NCBI RefSeq assembly: GCF_026013545.1
Contig: NZ_JAPDOG010000007.1
Span: forward strand, 124,001-188,000
Length of the DNA stretch: 64,000 nucleotides
From: Defluviimonas salinarum
Lineage (GTDB): Bacteria > Pseudomonadota > Alphaproteobacteria > Rhodobacterales > Rhodobacteraceae
Direction: 5' to 3'
The first letter of the stretch is position 1; the number at the start of each line of letters is the position of its first letter. Shown one piece after another: positions 1 to 11,000 of this stretch. A program made the translations under genes and the position numbers. The notes below the pieces were generated by a model. The model worked only from the letters and a program-made list of their open reading frames with translations, did no database searches and was not told where the DNA came from.

Positions 1-1
1 G

Positions 2-856
2 GGGGCGCCGATCGTGGTGAAGGCCGACGGGCTCGCCGCCGGCAAGGGCGTGATCGTGGCGATGACCGAGGCGGAGGCGCTGGCCGCCGTCGCCGACATG
101 TTCGGCGGCGAGTTCGGGGAAGCCGGCGCCGAGGTGGTGATCGAGGAGTTCATGGACGGCGAGGAGGCCTCGCTCTTCGTTCTCTGCGACGGCAAGGACG
201 TGCTCGCGGTGGGGACCGCGCAGGATCACAAGCGGGTGGGCGACGGCGACACCGGGCCCAATACCGGCGGCATGGGCGCCTATTCGCCGGCGCCAGTCCT
301 GTCGGAGGCGGTCCTCGATCAGGCGATGGCGGAGATCGTGCGCCCCACCGTCGCCGAGATGGCGCGGCGCGGCACGCCGTTCCAGGGCGTTCTCTATGCC
401 GGCCTCATGATCGAGGACGGGCGGGCGCGGCTCGTCGAGTACAACGTGCGCTTCGGCGATCCGGAGTGCCAGGTGCTGATGATGCGATTGGGTGCACAGG
501 CCTTCGATCTCATTCATGCCTGCGCCGAGGGGCGGCTGGGCGAGATGCAGGTGACCTGGGCCTCGGATCACGCGCTGACGGTGGTGATGGCGGCGGCAGG
601 CTATCCCGGCGCCTATGGCAAGGGGTCGCAGATCCGCGGGCTCGAGGAGTTGCCGGAGGATTCGAGCCACATGGTCTTTCATGCCGGGACGGCGGGGCGC
701 GACGGTTCGGTCGTGGCCTCGGGCGGGCGGGTGCTGAACGTCACCGCGCGGGGCGCGACCCTGGCCGAGGCACGGGACCGGGCCTACGGGATGGTCGATG
801 CGATCGACTGGCCGGGCGGGTTCTGCCGGCGCGATATCGGCTGGCGGGCGCTTTAG
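2..856 (+). CDS. purD: Phosphoribosylamine-glycine ligase (GARS), 5'-truncated by window edge
   Basis: PurD joins glycine to phosphoribosylamine with ATP in the second step of de novo purine synthesis in the cytoplasm. The reading frame is open to the window edge, so the N-terminal part is missing (the family is about 420-430 residues; 284 are present). The visible part starts in the ATP-grasp domain with [13 protein letters not shown], continues through [14 protein letters not shown] and the metal-binding region [11 protein letters not shown], and ends with the small C-terminal domain ([11 protein letters not shown]). Recognition is secure. An intergenic palindrome (890-942) follows and separates it from a convergent gene. 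Confidence 0.96.
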   Translation, partial: GAPIVVKADGLAAGKGVIVAMTEAEALAAVADMFGGEFGEAGAEVVIEEFMDGEEASLFVLCDGKDVLAVGTAQDHKRVGDGDTGPNTGGMGAYSPAPVLSEAVLDQAMAEIVRPTVAEMARRGTPFQGVLYAGLMIEDGRARLVEYNVRFGDPECQVLMMRLGAQAFDLIHACAEGRLGEMQVTWASDHALTVVMAAAGYPGAYGKGSQIRGLEELPEDSSHMVFHAGTAGRDGSVVASGGRVLNVTARGATLAEARDRAYGMVDAIDWPGGFCRRDIGWRAL

Positions 857-889
857 GATTTCGACCTCGGCTGTGCCTCGGCCGACCCG

Positions 890-942
890 CCGGGGAGGCG
901 CTGCCTCCCCGGACCCCTCCGGAGTATTTTCGGACAGAAAGT
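890..942 (-). repeat. Dispersed intergenic palindromic element, copy 1 (reverse orientation)
   Basis: A 10-bp perfect stem (CCGGGGAGGC at 890-899 with GCCTCCCCGG at 903-912) is followed by ACCCCTCCGGAGTATTTTCGGACAG. Read on the reverse strand this matches the elements at 16671, 37449 and 42762: a short lead of the type TGTCCGAAAATAC, then C-rich sequence and a G/C palindrome. It lies between two convergent genes, so it may also work as a terminator. Confidence 0.7.
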
Positions 943-952
943 GAAGCTGCGG

Positions 953-1704
953 TCAGTCGCAGCCGGCAACCCGGTCGAAGCTCGACGGGTCCCTGTAGGG
1001 GCCGAGATCGCGGATGGCGAGCTGGCCTTCGGCGAGCGTGGTGCCGATGATCCGGCTCCAGCCGGCATCGGCGGTCAGAACCGTCGGGCGGCCGCCGCAG
1101 CTGGCGATGCGGCCCTGGATGAACGGGTCGCCGATCCTGTGGTTGGTCAGCCCTCTGGCCGCGGCGACCGGGGCGAGGCGGTCGCCGTCCAGCCGGACGA
1201 TCTTCAGGATCTTGCCGAGATGCGGGGTCTCGACATAGGCGATCTCGGTCTTGCCATCGCCGTCGAGATCGGCGGCGCCGACGGGGGCGAGCCAGCGGTG
1301 GCGCCGCCCGATGAAGGGGGTCGCGGCATAGGGGCTGCCGTCGAGACCCGCGGCCAGGAGCCGCGCCCCCTTCCGGTGGTCGGTCTGGACGACGATCAGC
1401 TCGGGCCGTCCGTCGCCGTCGACGTCGGCGACCCGCGGCGCTGTGTCCTCGAAGAGCGTGCCGTCGGGCGTCTCGAATTCGAGCGTCCCGCCCCGGCGAA
1501 GCGCGCGGAGGCCGCGCGGCCCGAGCGTCACCCGGATCCGTGACCATTCAGGCGTTGCACCGAGGATGTCGTGGCCGTAAAGGCCGCTGCTGCGCGGCTC
1601 CTCGTAGCAGGCCCGGCGCACCCAGTCGCCGTCGCCCTCGGTGCAGCGCGCCGCGAGCGGTGATGCGGCGAGGGCGACGAGAAGCGCCAGCGCCGCGCGC
1701 AGCA

Positions 1705-1705
<1 letters not shown>
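953..1705 (-). CDS. Exported FG-GAP/VCBS repeat protein
   Basis: This 250-residue protein begins with a hydrophobic signal peptide (MLRAALALLVALAASPLAA) and carries two calcium-loop-like FG-GAP repeats, VADVDGDGRPELIVVQ and AADLDGDGKTEIAYVE. Such repeats form beta-propeller blades in exported proteins. Four or more cysteines (for example RCTEGDG, RRACYEE and the C-terminal GCD) suggest disulfides in the periplasm. Its ATG overlaps the stop codon of the upstream ferredoxin gene by one base (TGATG), so the two are translationally coupled. The function is unknown; the fold assignment is from the repeats only. Confidence 0.8.
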
Positions 1706-3202
<1,497 letters not shown>

Positions 3203-3211
3203 CCGCGGCGA

Positions 3212-3655
3212 TCAGGAAACCGGCGTCAGGTCGCAGACGATCGCCGTCGCGGGCGCGTCCGTCCGGTTGTAGAACCAGTGCACCGTGTCGCCGTCCTCGA
3301 TGATCGCCTCGGCACCGTCCCCGGCAAAGACGGTCTCGCCCGTCTCGCGACCCTCGACGGCCTCCCCGTCGATGACCTTGACGAGCCCCGGTCTTTTCTC
3401 ATGCGAGTGTTCGGCGATCTGGCCGCCTGGCGCGATGGTGATCGCGCGGAGCTGCATGAGATATCCCTCGAGACCGGTCTGGCGCCGCAGCATCTCCTCC
3501 TCGATCACGCCGAGCTTCCCGATCGTCAGGCCCTTGTGCTCGGTCGGGCCCGACATCTTCGCCAGCGCCACCCCGGTGAGGGTCCCGAAAAGCGTCAGCG
3601 CGATCGCCGGGGCGATACCGATGCGCCATCTCTCCTGAATGGCCCGCACAGCCAT
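3212..3655 (-). CDS. Membrane-anchored or exported cupin-domain protein
   Basis: A 147-residue protein with an N-terminal signal or anchor (about residues 10-32, IGIAPAIALTLFGTLTGVALA) followed by a single cupin fold. The metal-site histidines of cupin motif 1 appear in PGGQIAEHSHEKRPGLVKVIDG and motif 2 in IEDGDTVHWFYNRTDAPA. The start at 3655 has a good ribosome binding site (GGGAGGGA) and is preferred over longer upstream extensions. It is divergent from the LysR regulator, which may control it. Confidence 0.8.
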   Translation of the reverse strand: MAVRAIQERWRIGIAPAIALTLFGTLTGVALAKMSGPTEHKGLTIGKLGVIEEEMLRRQTGLEGYLMQLRAITIAPGGQIAEHSHEKRPGLVKVIDGEAVEGRETGETVFAGDGAEAIIEDGDTVHWFYNRTDAPATAIVCDLTPVS

Positions 3656-3760
3656 GAACTTCCCTCCCGTTTTGCGATAATCGTGCGGAAAGGGTAGAGT
3701 TGGATGCGGCGCGCCTTCAAACGAAGAGACTTCACCCGCGCCTGAGGGAAATTCACCCGG

Positions 3761-4693
3761 ATGAGACGCAAGCTGCCCCCCTTCCCCGCGCTGCGTGCCT
3801 TCGAAGCTGCGGCCCGGCTCGGCAGCTTCAAGGCGGCGGCAGAGGAGCTCTGCGTCTCCGCTTCCGCGATCAGCCACCAGGTCAGGCTGCTCGAGACCTA
3901 TCTCGACAGGCCGATGTTCGCGCGCGGACCGCAGGCGGTGCGCCTAACGCGGGCCGGAGAGCGGTACCTCGCGCGCATCGGACCGTTGCTCGACGAACTG
4001 GACGCCAGCACCCGCGCGATCAAGGGCGAGGCAGCGCAGGGCGTGATCCGCCTTAGGATGACCGAATGGTTCGCGAAACGCTGGCTGATCCCGCGCCTGC
4101 CGCGGCTCATGCGGGCCTGCCCGGGGCTGGACGTGCAGATCGAGACCGGGTTGCCGCCCACCGACTTCCGCCACGGCGCGCTAGACGTGATCATCCACTG
4201 GGGCGACGCGCCGGTCGAGGGCGCGGTCATCGAGCCTTTCTTCGCCTCGACCCGCACACCGGTCTGCAGCCCCGCCTATCTCGCGGCGCATCCCGACCTG
4301 AAGGCGCCGCGCGACCTTGCCCGCCACGTTCTTCTGCGCGACGAGACGGATGACGGCTGGGCGGAGTGGTTCGCCGTCGCCGGCTTGCCGGCGTCCTGCC
4401 CGGAAGGCGGGCCGGTCTTCTCGCACTGCGAACTTTCGACGAACGCCGCCCTGAGTGATGCGGGTGTCGAGCTGGCTTACCGGGAACTTCTGATCGACCT
4501 TCTGCGAGGCGGCGACCTCGTCCAGCTCTTCGACATCCACTCGCCGGTGCGGACGATCTATTCGCTTGCCTATGAGCGTCACCGCGCCACGGATGCACGC
4601 ATCCTCGCCTTCCGCGAGTGGCTCTTCGGCGAGATCCTTGCCGAATCCGAGGCTCCGGCAGACGCGCACCCGCCGCTCACGGCGGCGCAATAA
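3761..4693 (+). CDS. LysR-family transcriptional regulator, GcvA-like
   Basis: 310 residues. The N terminus RRKLPPFPALRAFEAAARLG leads into the helix-turn-helix (SFKAAAEELCVSASAISHQVRLLE), as in the GcvA/AmpR branch of the LysR family. The effector-binding domain follows from about residue 90. It is transcribed away from the cupin gene across a 105-bp intergenic region, the usual layout for a LysR regulator and its target. The inducer cannot be deduced. Confidence 0.92.
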   Translation: MRRKLPPFPALRAFEAAARLGSFKAAAEELCVSASAISHQVRLLETYLDRPMFARGPQAVRLTRAGERYLARIGPLLDELDASTRAIKGEAAQGVIRLRMTEWFAKRWLIPRLPRLMRACPGLDVQIETGLPPTDFRHGALDVIIHWGDAPVEGAVIEPFFASTRTPVCSPAYLAAHPDLKAPRDLARHVLLRDETDDGWAEWFAVAGLPASCPEGGPVFSHCELSTNAALSDAGVELAYRELLIDLLRGGDLVQLFDIHSPVRTIYSLAYERHRATDARILAFREWLFGEILAESEAPADAHPPLTAAQ

Positions 4694-4758
4694 CGTCGCG
4701 GCGATGGACACCGGGTGCCCGCTCGCCTAGCCATGAGGCAGTCAGCCCCGGAACCCGC

Positions 4759-5643
4759 ATGTCCCGCCATCCGCTCTTCGGCCTCGGCCTCGCCGCCTTC
4801 GGCGCGCTTGTCCTGACCCCGGACACGCTCTTCATGCGCTGGTCGGGAATGTCGGGCTTTCCGATGGTGGCCTGGCGCAGGATGCTGATGGGCACCCTGC
4901 TCCTCGGCCTCTGGCTGCTCTCCGCCGGCGGGCGCCGCCGCGCGGACCTGCGCGCCATCCTCAGCCTCTCTGGCCTCGGCGTCATCCTCTGCCACGGGCT
5001 GAATGCGACGCTCTTCAGCCTCGGCATCGGACACGCGCCGGTGGCCGTTGTCCTCTTCGGCGTCGCCACGATGCCGATCTTCTCGGCCGTCCTCGGCCGG
5101 CTCCTCGGCGACGAGCCGACCCGCTCCGCCACCTGGATCGCGACCGCCGCGGTGCTCGCCGGGATCGGCATCGCGGTCTTCGGGGACGGCGGGAGTCTCA
5201 GGCTCGACCGCGCCGCGCTCGTCGGGGCGGCGGCGGGCCTCAGGGTCGCGGCGCTCCTTGCCTCGGCCTTCGCGATCATCCGCCGGGCGCGCGGCCTGCC
5301 GATCATGCCGCTGGTCGGCTTCGGCGCGCTGCTCGCGGGGTCGATCGGCATCACCGCCGCGCCGGCCGGATCGCTTCTGAGCGGAGAGATCTGGGCGATC
5401 GCGGTCACCGGCGCGGTGATCCTGCCCGCCTCCTTCCTCGCCCTGACCCATGCGACGCGCCACACGGCGGCGGCGAACGTGAGCCTCCTGATGCTGCTCG
5501 AGACCGTGCTCGGTCCCGCCTGGGTCTGGATCGGCGCGGGCGAAGCGATGACGCCGCCGATGATCCTCGGCGGCGCGATCGTCGTGGCGAGCCTCGCGCT
5601 CTACATCCTCACCATCACCCGCGGCACCTCCGTTCCGCGGTAA
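4759..5643 (+). CDS. EamA/DMT-superfamily transporter
   Basis: 294 residues with about ten hydrophobic segments and two EamA repeats; typical features are LFMRWSGMSGFPMVAWRRML and HAPVAVVLFGVATMPIFSAVL in the first half and HTAAANVSLLMLLETVLGPAW in the second. The start at ATG 4759 is chosen because upstream codons overlap the LysR gene and lack transporter-like sequence. Members move amino acids, amines or other metabolites, usually outward. Substrate unknown. A hairpin at 5662-5679 follows. Confidence 0.88.
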   Translation: MSRHPLFGLGLAAFGALVLTPDTLFMRWSGMSGFPMVAWRRMLMGTLLLGLWLLSAGGRRRADLRAILSLSGLGVILCHGLNATLFSLGIGHAPVAVVLFGVATMPIFSAVLGRLLGDEPTRSATWIATAAVLAGIGIAVFGDGGSLRLDRAALVGAAAGLRVAALLASAFAIIRRARGLPIMPLVGFGALLAGSIGITAAPAGSLLSGEIWAIAVTGAVILPASFLALTHATRHTAAANVSLLMLLETVLGPAWVWIGAGEAMTPPMILGGAIVVASLALYILTITRGTSVPR

Positions 5644-5661
5644 GTGCCCGAAAACGCGAAA

Positions 5662-5679
5662 GGGCGCCCTACGGCGCCC
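5662..5679. terminator. Hairpin between convergent genes
   Basis: GGGCGCC (5662-5668) pairs with GGCGCCC (5673-5679) around a 4-base loop, between the stop of the EamA gene and the stop of the convergent degP-like gene. There is no long T-run, so it is only a probable bidirectional terminator. Confidence 0.5.
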
Positions 5680-5706
5680 CTCCCCCGTTTCCCGGATCCG
5701 CCCGGC

Positions 5707-7173
5707 TCACTCGACCGACAGCGCCACGAAGCGCGGGTCGCCGTCGCGGCGGATCAGCAAGAGGAGCGACTTGCGCCCCGCTTCCTTCGCCTCGGCGATC
5801 CGGGCCTCGAAATCCTCGATCGACGCGACCTTCTGCTGGCCCGCCTCGGTGATCAGGTCGCCGGCGCGCAGGCCCTTCTCGTAGGCCTCGCTGGTCTGGT
5901 CGATATCGGTGACGAGAAGCCCCGCCGCATCCGCCGCGAGCCCCATCTGGTCGCGCTGCTCCTCGCTCAGAACGCCGAGCGTCATGCCGAGCAGGTCCTT
6001 CTCGACCGGTTCGGTCGTGCCCGCCACCGCTGGCACCGCCTCGCCCTCGGCGACCTCGCGGCGGCCGAGCGTGACCGAAAGCTCTTGGCTCTCGCCGTCG
6101 CGCAGCACTACGACACTCACCGCCTTGCCGACATCGGCATCGGCCACGCGGCGCACGAGTTCGCGGGTATCGGTGACCTCGGCGCCGTCGAAGGCGGTGA
6201 TCACGTCGCCGGACTGGATGCCGCCATCCTTGGCCGGGCCGTCCGGCACGTCGGTGACGAGCGCGCCCTTGATGTCGGCAAGGCCCATCGCCTCGGCCAC
6301 ATCGGGGGTCACGTCCTGGATCCGGACGCCGAGCCAGCCACGCCGGGTCTCGCCGAATTCCTGAAGCTGGCCGACGACCTTCGACACCACGTTCGCGGCC
6401 ATCGAGAAGCCGATCCCGATCGAGCCGCCGTTGGGCGACAGGATCGCGGTGTTCACGCCGATCACCTCGCCGTCCATGTTGAAGAGCGGCCCGCCCGAGT
6501 TGCCGCGGTTGATCGCGGCGTCGGTCTGGATGAAGTCGTCATAGGTGCCCGACAACTCGCGGTTGCGGGCCGAGACGATGCCGGCCGAGACCGAGAAGCC
6601 CTGTCCCAGAGGGTTGCCCATCGCCATCACCCAGTCGCCGACCCGCATCACGTCGGAATTGCCGAAGTTCACGTAGGCCAGGGGCTCGTCGCTCTCGACC
6701 TTCAGAAGCGCGATGTCGGTCTTGGGGTCGGTGCCGACCAGTGTCGCGTCGAGCTTGCCGCCCGAGAAGAACTCGACCGAGATCTCGTCGGCGCCCTCGA
6801 TGACGTGGTTGTTGGTGACGATGTAGCCGTCCGCCGAGATCACGAAGCCCGATCCGAGCGCGTTGGACCGCTGCGGCCCGCGCGGCGCATTCGGATTGCC
6901 GAACTCGCGGAAGAAATCCTCGAAGGGCGAGCCTTCGGGCACGATCGGCCCGCCATCGGTCGGCGCCGCGATCGTCGTCGAGGTGGTGATGTTCACCACC
7001 GAGGGGCTCACCTGTTCGGCCAGTTCGGCAAAGCTTTCCGGCGCGCCGCGCGCCTCCACCGGCCCGACCGGGCCGATGGCCAGCGCGATGGCCAGCATCG
7101 CCGCCCAGATCGTTCCTGCCGCCGTCCACGGCCGCGTTCCGGACGGCTGAAGAGTCATCGCCTGAGGTTCCAC
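5707..7173 (-). CDS. degP: DegP/HtrA-family periplasmic serine protease (Do)
   Basis: About 488 residues with a signal peptide (MLAIALAIGPVGPVEARG), a trypsin-like domain and two PDZ domains. The catalytic triad is His in TNNHVIEGA, Asp in PKTDIALLKV and Ser in RGNSGGPLF. PDZ1 begins near RRGWLGVRIQDVTPD and PDZ2 near LGMTLGVLSEEQ. The GTG at 7173 is chosen because GGGAG lies 6 bases upstream; the ATG at 7158 is the alternative. The order hflK-hflC-DUF2065-degP on one strand places it in an envelope protein-quality operon. Confidence 0.95.
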   Translation of the reverse strand: MEPQAMTLQPSGTRPWTAAGTIWAAMLAIALAIGPVGPVEARGAPESFAELAEQVSPSVVNITTSTTIAAPTDGGPIVPEGSPFEDFFREFGNPNAPRGPQRSNALGSGFVISADGYIVTNNHVIEGADEISVEFFSGGKLDATLVGTDPKTDIALLKVESDEPLAYVNFGNSDVMRVGDWVMAMGNPLGQGFSVSAGIVSARNRELSGTYDDFIQTDAAINRGNSGGPLFNMDGEVIGVNTAILSPNGGSIGIGFSMAANVVSKVVGQLQEFGETRRGWLGVRIQDVTPDVAEAMGLADIKGALVTDVPDGPAKDGGIQSGDVITAFDGAEVTDTRELVRRVADADVGKAVSVVVLRDGESQELSVTLGRREVAEGEAVPAVAGTTEPVEKDLLGMTLGVLSEEQRDQMGLAADAAGLLVTDIDQTSEAYEKGLRAGDLITEAGQQKVASIEDFEARIAEAKEAGRKSLLLLIRRDGDPRFVALSVE

Positions 7174-7330
7174 TCCAAACTCCCTTGTTCTTCTTGCGGC
7201 CGCGGCGATCCATCGCCCCGGCCGACCCGTGCGCATCATTCAGCTATGTAGCACGCACCCAAATTCAAACCCGGTCGCGGCGGCTCAACAGATCGTGATC
7301 GCCCAAGTCCGGCTGCCCGCGCCAATTCTC

Positions 7331-7534
7331 TCAGCCCGACAGCCCGGTCGCAAGCCAAATGAGCGCGAGGCCCAGCGCCACCGCCGCAAGACCGAGATTG
7401 CGCCGCGTCTCGACCGGCATCCGCCGAATCAACTCGAGAAGCTCGTCGATACGCGAAGGGGCCAGTGCAAGCACCAGCCCCTCCAGAGACAGCACCAGCC
7501 CGACGGCCAGCAGGATGAGCGCGAGGCCCGACAT
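7331..7534 (-). CDS. DUF2065 small membrane protein
   Basis: 67 residues with two hydrophobic helices (LALILLAVGLVLSLEGLVLAL and LGLAAVALGLALIWLATGL) joined by a charged loop ending RRMPVETRRNLG. This is the YjeT/DUF2065 pattern. The gene lies 6 bases after hflC and upstream of degP, its usual place, so a role beside HflKC/FtsH quality control is likely but unproven. Confidence 0.85.
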   Translation of the reverse strand: MSGLALILLAVGLVLSLEGLVLALAPSRIDELLELIRRMPVETRRNLGLAAVALGLALIWLATGLSG

Positions 7535-7540
7535 CCCTGG

Positions 7541-8410
7541 CTACCGCTTGTCGGTCGACTTCAGGTAGTCGAAGAACTCGCTGTCCGGCGCCATCACCAT
7601 CGTCGAGTTGCCCTCCAGAAGCGATTGCCGGTAGGCCGCGAGCGAGCGGTAGAAGTCGAAGAACTCCGGGTCCGCGCCATAGGCCTGGGCAAAGATCCCG
7701 TTGCGCAGCGCATCGGCCTCACCGCGGATGATCTCGGCCTGGCGCTGCGCGTCCGAGACGAGCTCCACCTTGGTCCGGTCGGCCTGGGCGCGCACCCTCT
7801 GCGCCGCCTCGTTGCCGCGCGCCACCTCGTCGGCCGCCTCGCGCTCGCGCTCGGCGCGCATTCGCGCGAAGGTCGCGTCGAGGTTCTGCTCGGGCAGGTC
7901 GGTGCGCTTCAGCCGCACGTCGATGATCTCGACGCCGAGCGAGCTGGCCTCGAAGCGCGAGGCGTCGCGGATCGAGGCGGCAAGACCGGCGCGGTCGGCC
8001 GAGAGGATCTCGGACGAGGTGACCGAGCCGAGAACCTCACGGGTCTGGGCGCGCAGGATCGTGTCGATACGGTTTTCCGCGAGCGCCACGCCCGAGGCGC
8101 CGACCGCCTGGCGGAAGCGCCGCACATCGGTGATCCGGTAGCGCGCGAAGGCGTCCACCACGAGCCGGCGGTCGTCGAGCGGCGTGATCTCCAGGGGATC
8201 GACGTCGAGCCCGAGGATCCGGTCGTCGTATTTCACGACTTCCTGGATGATCGGCAGCTTGAAGTAGAGCCCCGGCTCCTCACGCACGGCCTTGATCTGG
8301 CCGAACTGCAGGACCAGCGCCTTTTCCCGCTCGTCGACGATGAAGATGGCCGACAGCGCCGCCGCGATGGCGAGGACGAGGATCGGCAGAAGAAGCGTTG
8401 CGCGGTTCAT
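7541..8410 (-). CDS. hflC: HflC, SPFH-domain modulator of FtsH
   Basis: 289 residues: one N-terminal transmembrane helix (LLLPILVLAIAAALSAIFIVDEREKALVLQFG), an SPFH/band-7 domain and a long charged coiled coil (RMRAEREREAADEVARGNEAAQRVRAQADR). HflC forms a large periplasmic-facing complex with HflK around the FtsH protease. Its start codon overlaps the hflK stop by one base (TGATG), so the two are coupled for equimolar production. Confidence 0.95.
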   Translation of the reverse strand: MNRATLLLPILVLAIAAALSAIFIVDEREKALVLQFGQIKAVREEPGLYFKLPIIQEVVKYDDRILGLDVDPLEITPLDDRRLVVDAFARYRITDVRRFRQAVGASGVALAENRIDTILRAQTREVLGSVTSSEILSADRAGLAASIRDASRFEASSLGVEIIDVRLKRTDLPEQNLDATFARMRAEREREAADEVARGNEAAQRVRAQADRTKVELVSDAQRQAEIIRGEADALRNGIFAQAYGADPEFFDFYRSLAAYRQSLLEGNSTMVMAPDSEFFDYLKSTDKR

Positions 8411-9555
8411 CAGTTCGTCCCCTCGCTGGCGGGCGCCGCCGCGCCACGTCTGAGTTCGTTCAACGGCAGATAGGGCACCACGCCCTGCCCGCCCTGGGTC
8501 TCGTCGATGATCACCTTGTCGACCCGGCCAAGCACTTCCTCGAGCGTCTCGAGATACAGCCGCTTGCGCGTAACCTCGGGCGCCTTTTGGTATTCGGCGA
8601 GAACGGCGGAGAAGCGGCTCGCCTCGCCCTCGGCCTGGTTCACCACCTGGGCGCGGTAGCCCTCGGCCTCTTCCAGAAGCTGCGCCGCCTGGCCGCGCGC
8701 TCCGGCGAGGACAGTGTTGGCGTAGGCGTCGGCCTCCTTCTGCAAGCGGTCGCGCTGCTGCTCGGCCGACTGCACGTTCTTGAAGGCGTCGATCACCTCA
8801 CGCGGTGGGTCGGCGCGGTCGAAGTTTACCCGCACCACGTTCAGCCCCGAATCGTAGCTGTCGAGCGTGGACTGGATCAGCTCCTTCAGCCGCTCGGCGA
8901 TGAGGCCGCGGTCGCGGTTGAGGATCGGCGCGAGCTGCGACTGGGCGATGATCTCGCGCATCGAGGACTCGGCCACGGCGTTGATCGTCAATTGCGGGTC
9001 GCGCAGGTTGAACAGGTACTTCTGCGGATCGTTGATGTTCCAGACCACCTGGAAGTCGATGTCGACGATGTTCTCGTCGCCCGTCAACATGAGCCCGCTG
9101 TCACCGGTTCCGCCGCGGCCGACACCGATATCCTCGGTGCGTTCCGGCGTGACCGCGATCACGTTCGCGGTAACGAGCGGCCAGGGCGCGAAGTTCAGGC
9201 CCGGATCGCCGACGGCCGAGAACTCGCCGAGGAAGAGTTCCACCGACTGCTCTTCGGGCTTCACCGTGTAGAACGAGGCGAAGGCCCAGAGGCCCACCGT
9301 CGCGAGCGCCGCGATCCCGAGCGTGCCGCGGGTGAAGATCGGCCCCGTTGGCCGTCCGCCGCCGCCCGGCCCGCGCGGCCCTCCGCCGCGCCCGCCCATC
9401 AGCACCTTGAGCTGCTCGGTGCCCTTCTTCATTATCTCTTCGATCTCGGGGATCTGCGGGCCCTCGCCCGGCCGCCGTCCGCCGCGTCCGCCCGGACGGT
9501 CGTCGTCATCTCCACCGGACCCGCCGCCGCCCCAGGGACCTCCGCTGCCAGCCAT
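8410..9555 (-). CDS. hflK: HflK, SPFH-domain modulator of FtsH
   Basis: 381 residues. A Gly/Pro-rich cytoplasmic tail (GGPWGGGGSGGDDDDRPGGR) precedes a single transmembrane helix (TLGIAALATVGLWAFASFYTV), the band-7 domain and a coiled coil (AEQQRDRLQKEADAYANTV). The start at 9555 follows a purine-rich site (GGGGGA) and is the first ATG giving the canonical glycine-rich tail; a longer frame to 9627 would run into the region after gor. Partner of HflC in the FtsH-regulating complex. Confidence 0.95.
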   Translation of the reverse strand: MAGSGGPWGGGGSGGDDDDRPGGRGGRRPGEGPQIPEIEEIMKKGTEQLKVLMGGRGGGPRGPGGGGRPTGPIFTRGTLGIAALATVGLWAFASFYTVKPEEQSVELFLGEFSAVGDPGLNFAPWPLVTANVIAVTPERTEDIGVGRGGTGDSGLMLTGDENIVDIDFQVVWNINDPQKYLFNLRDPQLTINAVAESSMREIIAQSQLAPILNRDRGLIAERLKELIQSTLDSYDSGLNVVRVNFDRADPPREVIDAFKNVQSAEQQRDRLQKEADAYANTVLAGARGQAAQLLEEAEGYRAQVVNQAEGEASRFSAVLAEYQKAPEVTRKRLYLETLEEVLGRVDKVIIDETQGGQGVVPYLPLNELRRGAAAPASEGTN

Positions 9556-9623
9556 CAGATCATTTCCCCCTGCTCTCGTTTCATTGCAATCTCGTTTCCC
9601 AACTGGTTGTTCCCGGCTGAATT

Positions 9624-11000
9624 TCAAGCCGTCCTGACCGGCTTGCGCAAGGTCACCAGTTCCTCGGCCATCACCGGATGCACCGCGACGGTGCGGTCGA
9701 AGTCCTCTTTCGTCGCGCCCATCTTGATCGCGATGGCGGCGAGCTGGATCATCTCGCCAGCGCCGGGTGCCACGATATGACAGCCCAGAACCTTGCGCGT
9801 CTCGGCGCAGACGACGAGCTTCATCATCACCCGGTCGGGCCGCCCGGCAAAGGCCGACTGCATCGGGCGGAACGAGGTCGCATAGACCTCGATCGGCCGC
9901 TCGTCGCGCGCCGCCTCCTCGGTCATGCCCACCGTACCGAACTCGGGCTGGGTGAAGACCGCGCTCGCCACAAGCGCGTGATCGGGCTTCACCGGCTTCG
10001 CGCCGAAGACCGTGTCGGCGAAGGCGTGACCCTCGCGGATCGCCACCGGCGTCAGGTTGATCCGGTCGGTCACGTCGCCCACCGCGTAGATCGAGGGCAC
10101 GGCCGTCTGCGACCAGCCGTCGACCACCACCTCGCCCTTGCGGCCGAGCCTCACCCCGGCCTCGACAAGCCCGAGCCCCTCGGTGTTGGGCACCCGCCCG
10201 GTCGCGTAGACGACCTTCTCGAAGACCGCCTCGCGCCCGTCGGTCGACTTGACCCAGGTGCCGCCCTCCACCGGTTTCATCTCGATCACGTCGGTCCCGA
10301 CATGGAGGTTGATACCGCTCTCCTTCATCAGCTCGGCGATATGGCCGCGCGCCTCGCCGTCGAAGCCGCGCAGGATCTGCTCGCCCCGGTAGAACTGCGT
10401 CACCGCAACGCCCAACCCGTTGAGGATGCAGGCAAACTCGCAGGCGATGAAGCCGCCGCCGACGATCAGCACGGATTTCGGCAGCGCGTCGAGCTTGAAG
10501 ATGTCGTTCGAGGTCATCGCCCCTGCCCCGGCCGCGATCTCCGGCACGAAGGGCCGCCCGCCGGTCGCAACGAGGATGTGCTTCGCGGTGAAGGTCTCGC
10601 CCGTGGCGAGTCGCACGGTATGGGGATCGACCACCGTCGCCCGCGTGTCGTGGACCGTGACATTCGCCCCCGCGAGCCCCGCGCGGTAGGCCGCTTCCAG
10701 GCGGTCGAGCTCGGCATCGAGCTTGGCGCGGAACGCCGGCCAGTCGAAGGCCGCCGCCTCGACCGCCCAGCCGTAGGACCGCGCATCGACGATCGCCCCG
10801 GCATAGGCCGAGGCGAAGACCATCAGCTTCTTCGGCACGCAGCCGCGGATGACGCAGGTCCCGCCCATCCGGTATTCCTCGGCCAGCGCCACCTTGGCGC
10901 CGTATTCGCCGCTCGCGATCCGCGCCGCGCGCACGCCGCCCGAACCGCCGCCGATGACGTAAAGATCGTAGTCGAAGACCATCTCAGCGCCACCCGCCAT
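9624..11000 (-). CDS. gor: Glutathione-disulfide reductase
   Basis: 458-residue flavoprotein that reduces glutathione disulfide with NADPH. Visible are the FAD-binding GGGSGGVRAAR, the redox-active disulfide GGTCVIRGCVPKKL, the NAD(P)-binding GGGFIACEFACILNGLG and the active-site HPVMAEELVTLR at the C terminus of the partner subunit. Its first ATG overlaps the rpiA stop by one base (TGATG), which supports the start at 11000; the ATG six codons on is an alternative. Cytoplasmic; the coupling to rpiA links it to pentose-phosphate NADPH supply. Confidence 0.94.
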   Translation of the reverse strand: MAGGAEMVFDYDLYVIGGGSGGVRAARIASGEYGAKVALAEEYRMGGTCVIRGCVPKKLMVFASAYAGAIVDARSYGWAVEAAAFDWPAFRAKLDAELDRLEAAYRAGLAGANVTVHDTRATVVDPHTVRLATGETFTAKHILVATGGRPFVPEIAAGAGAMTSNDIFKLDALPKSVLIVGGGFIACEFACILNGLGVAVTQFYRGEQILRGFDGEARGHIAELMKESGINLHVGTDVIEMKPVEGGTWVKSTDGREAVFEKVVYATGRVPNTEGLGLVEAGVRLGRKGEVVVDGWSQTAVPSIYAVGDVTDRINLTPVAIREGHAFADTVFGAKPVKPDHALVASAVFTQPEFGTVGMTEEAARDERPIEVYATSFRPMQSAFAGRPDRVMMKLVVCAETRKVLGCHIVAPGAGEMIQLAAIAIKMGATKEDFDRTVAVHPVMAEELVTLRKPVRTA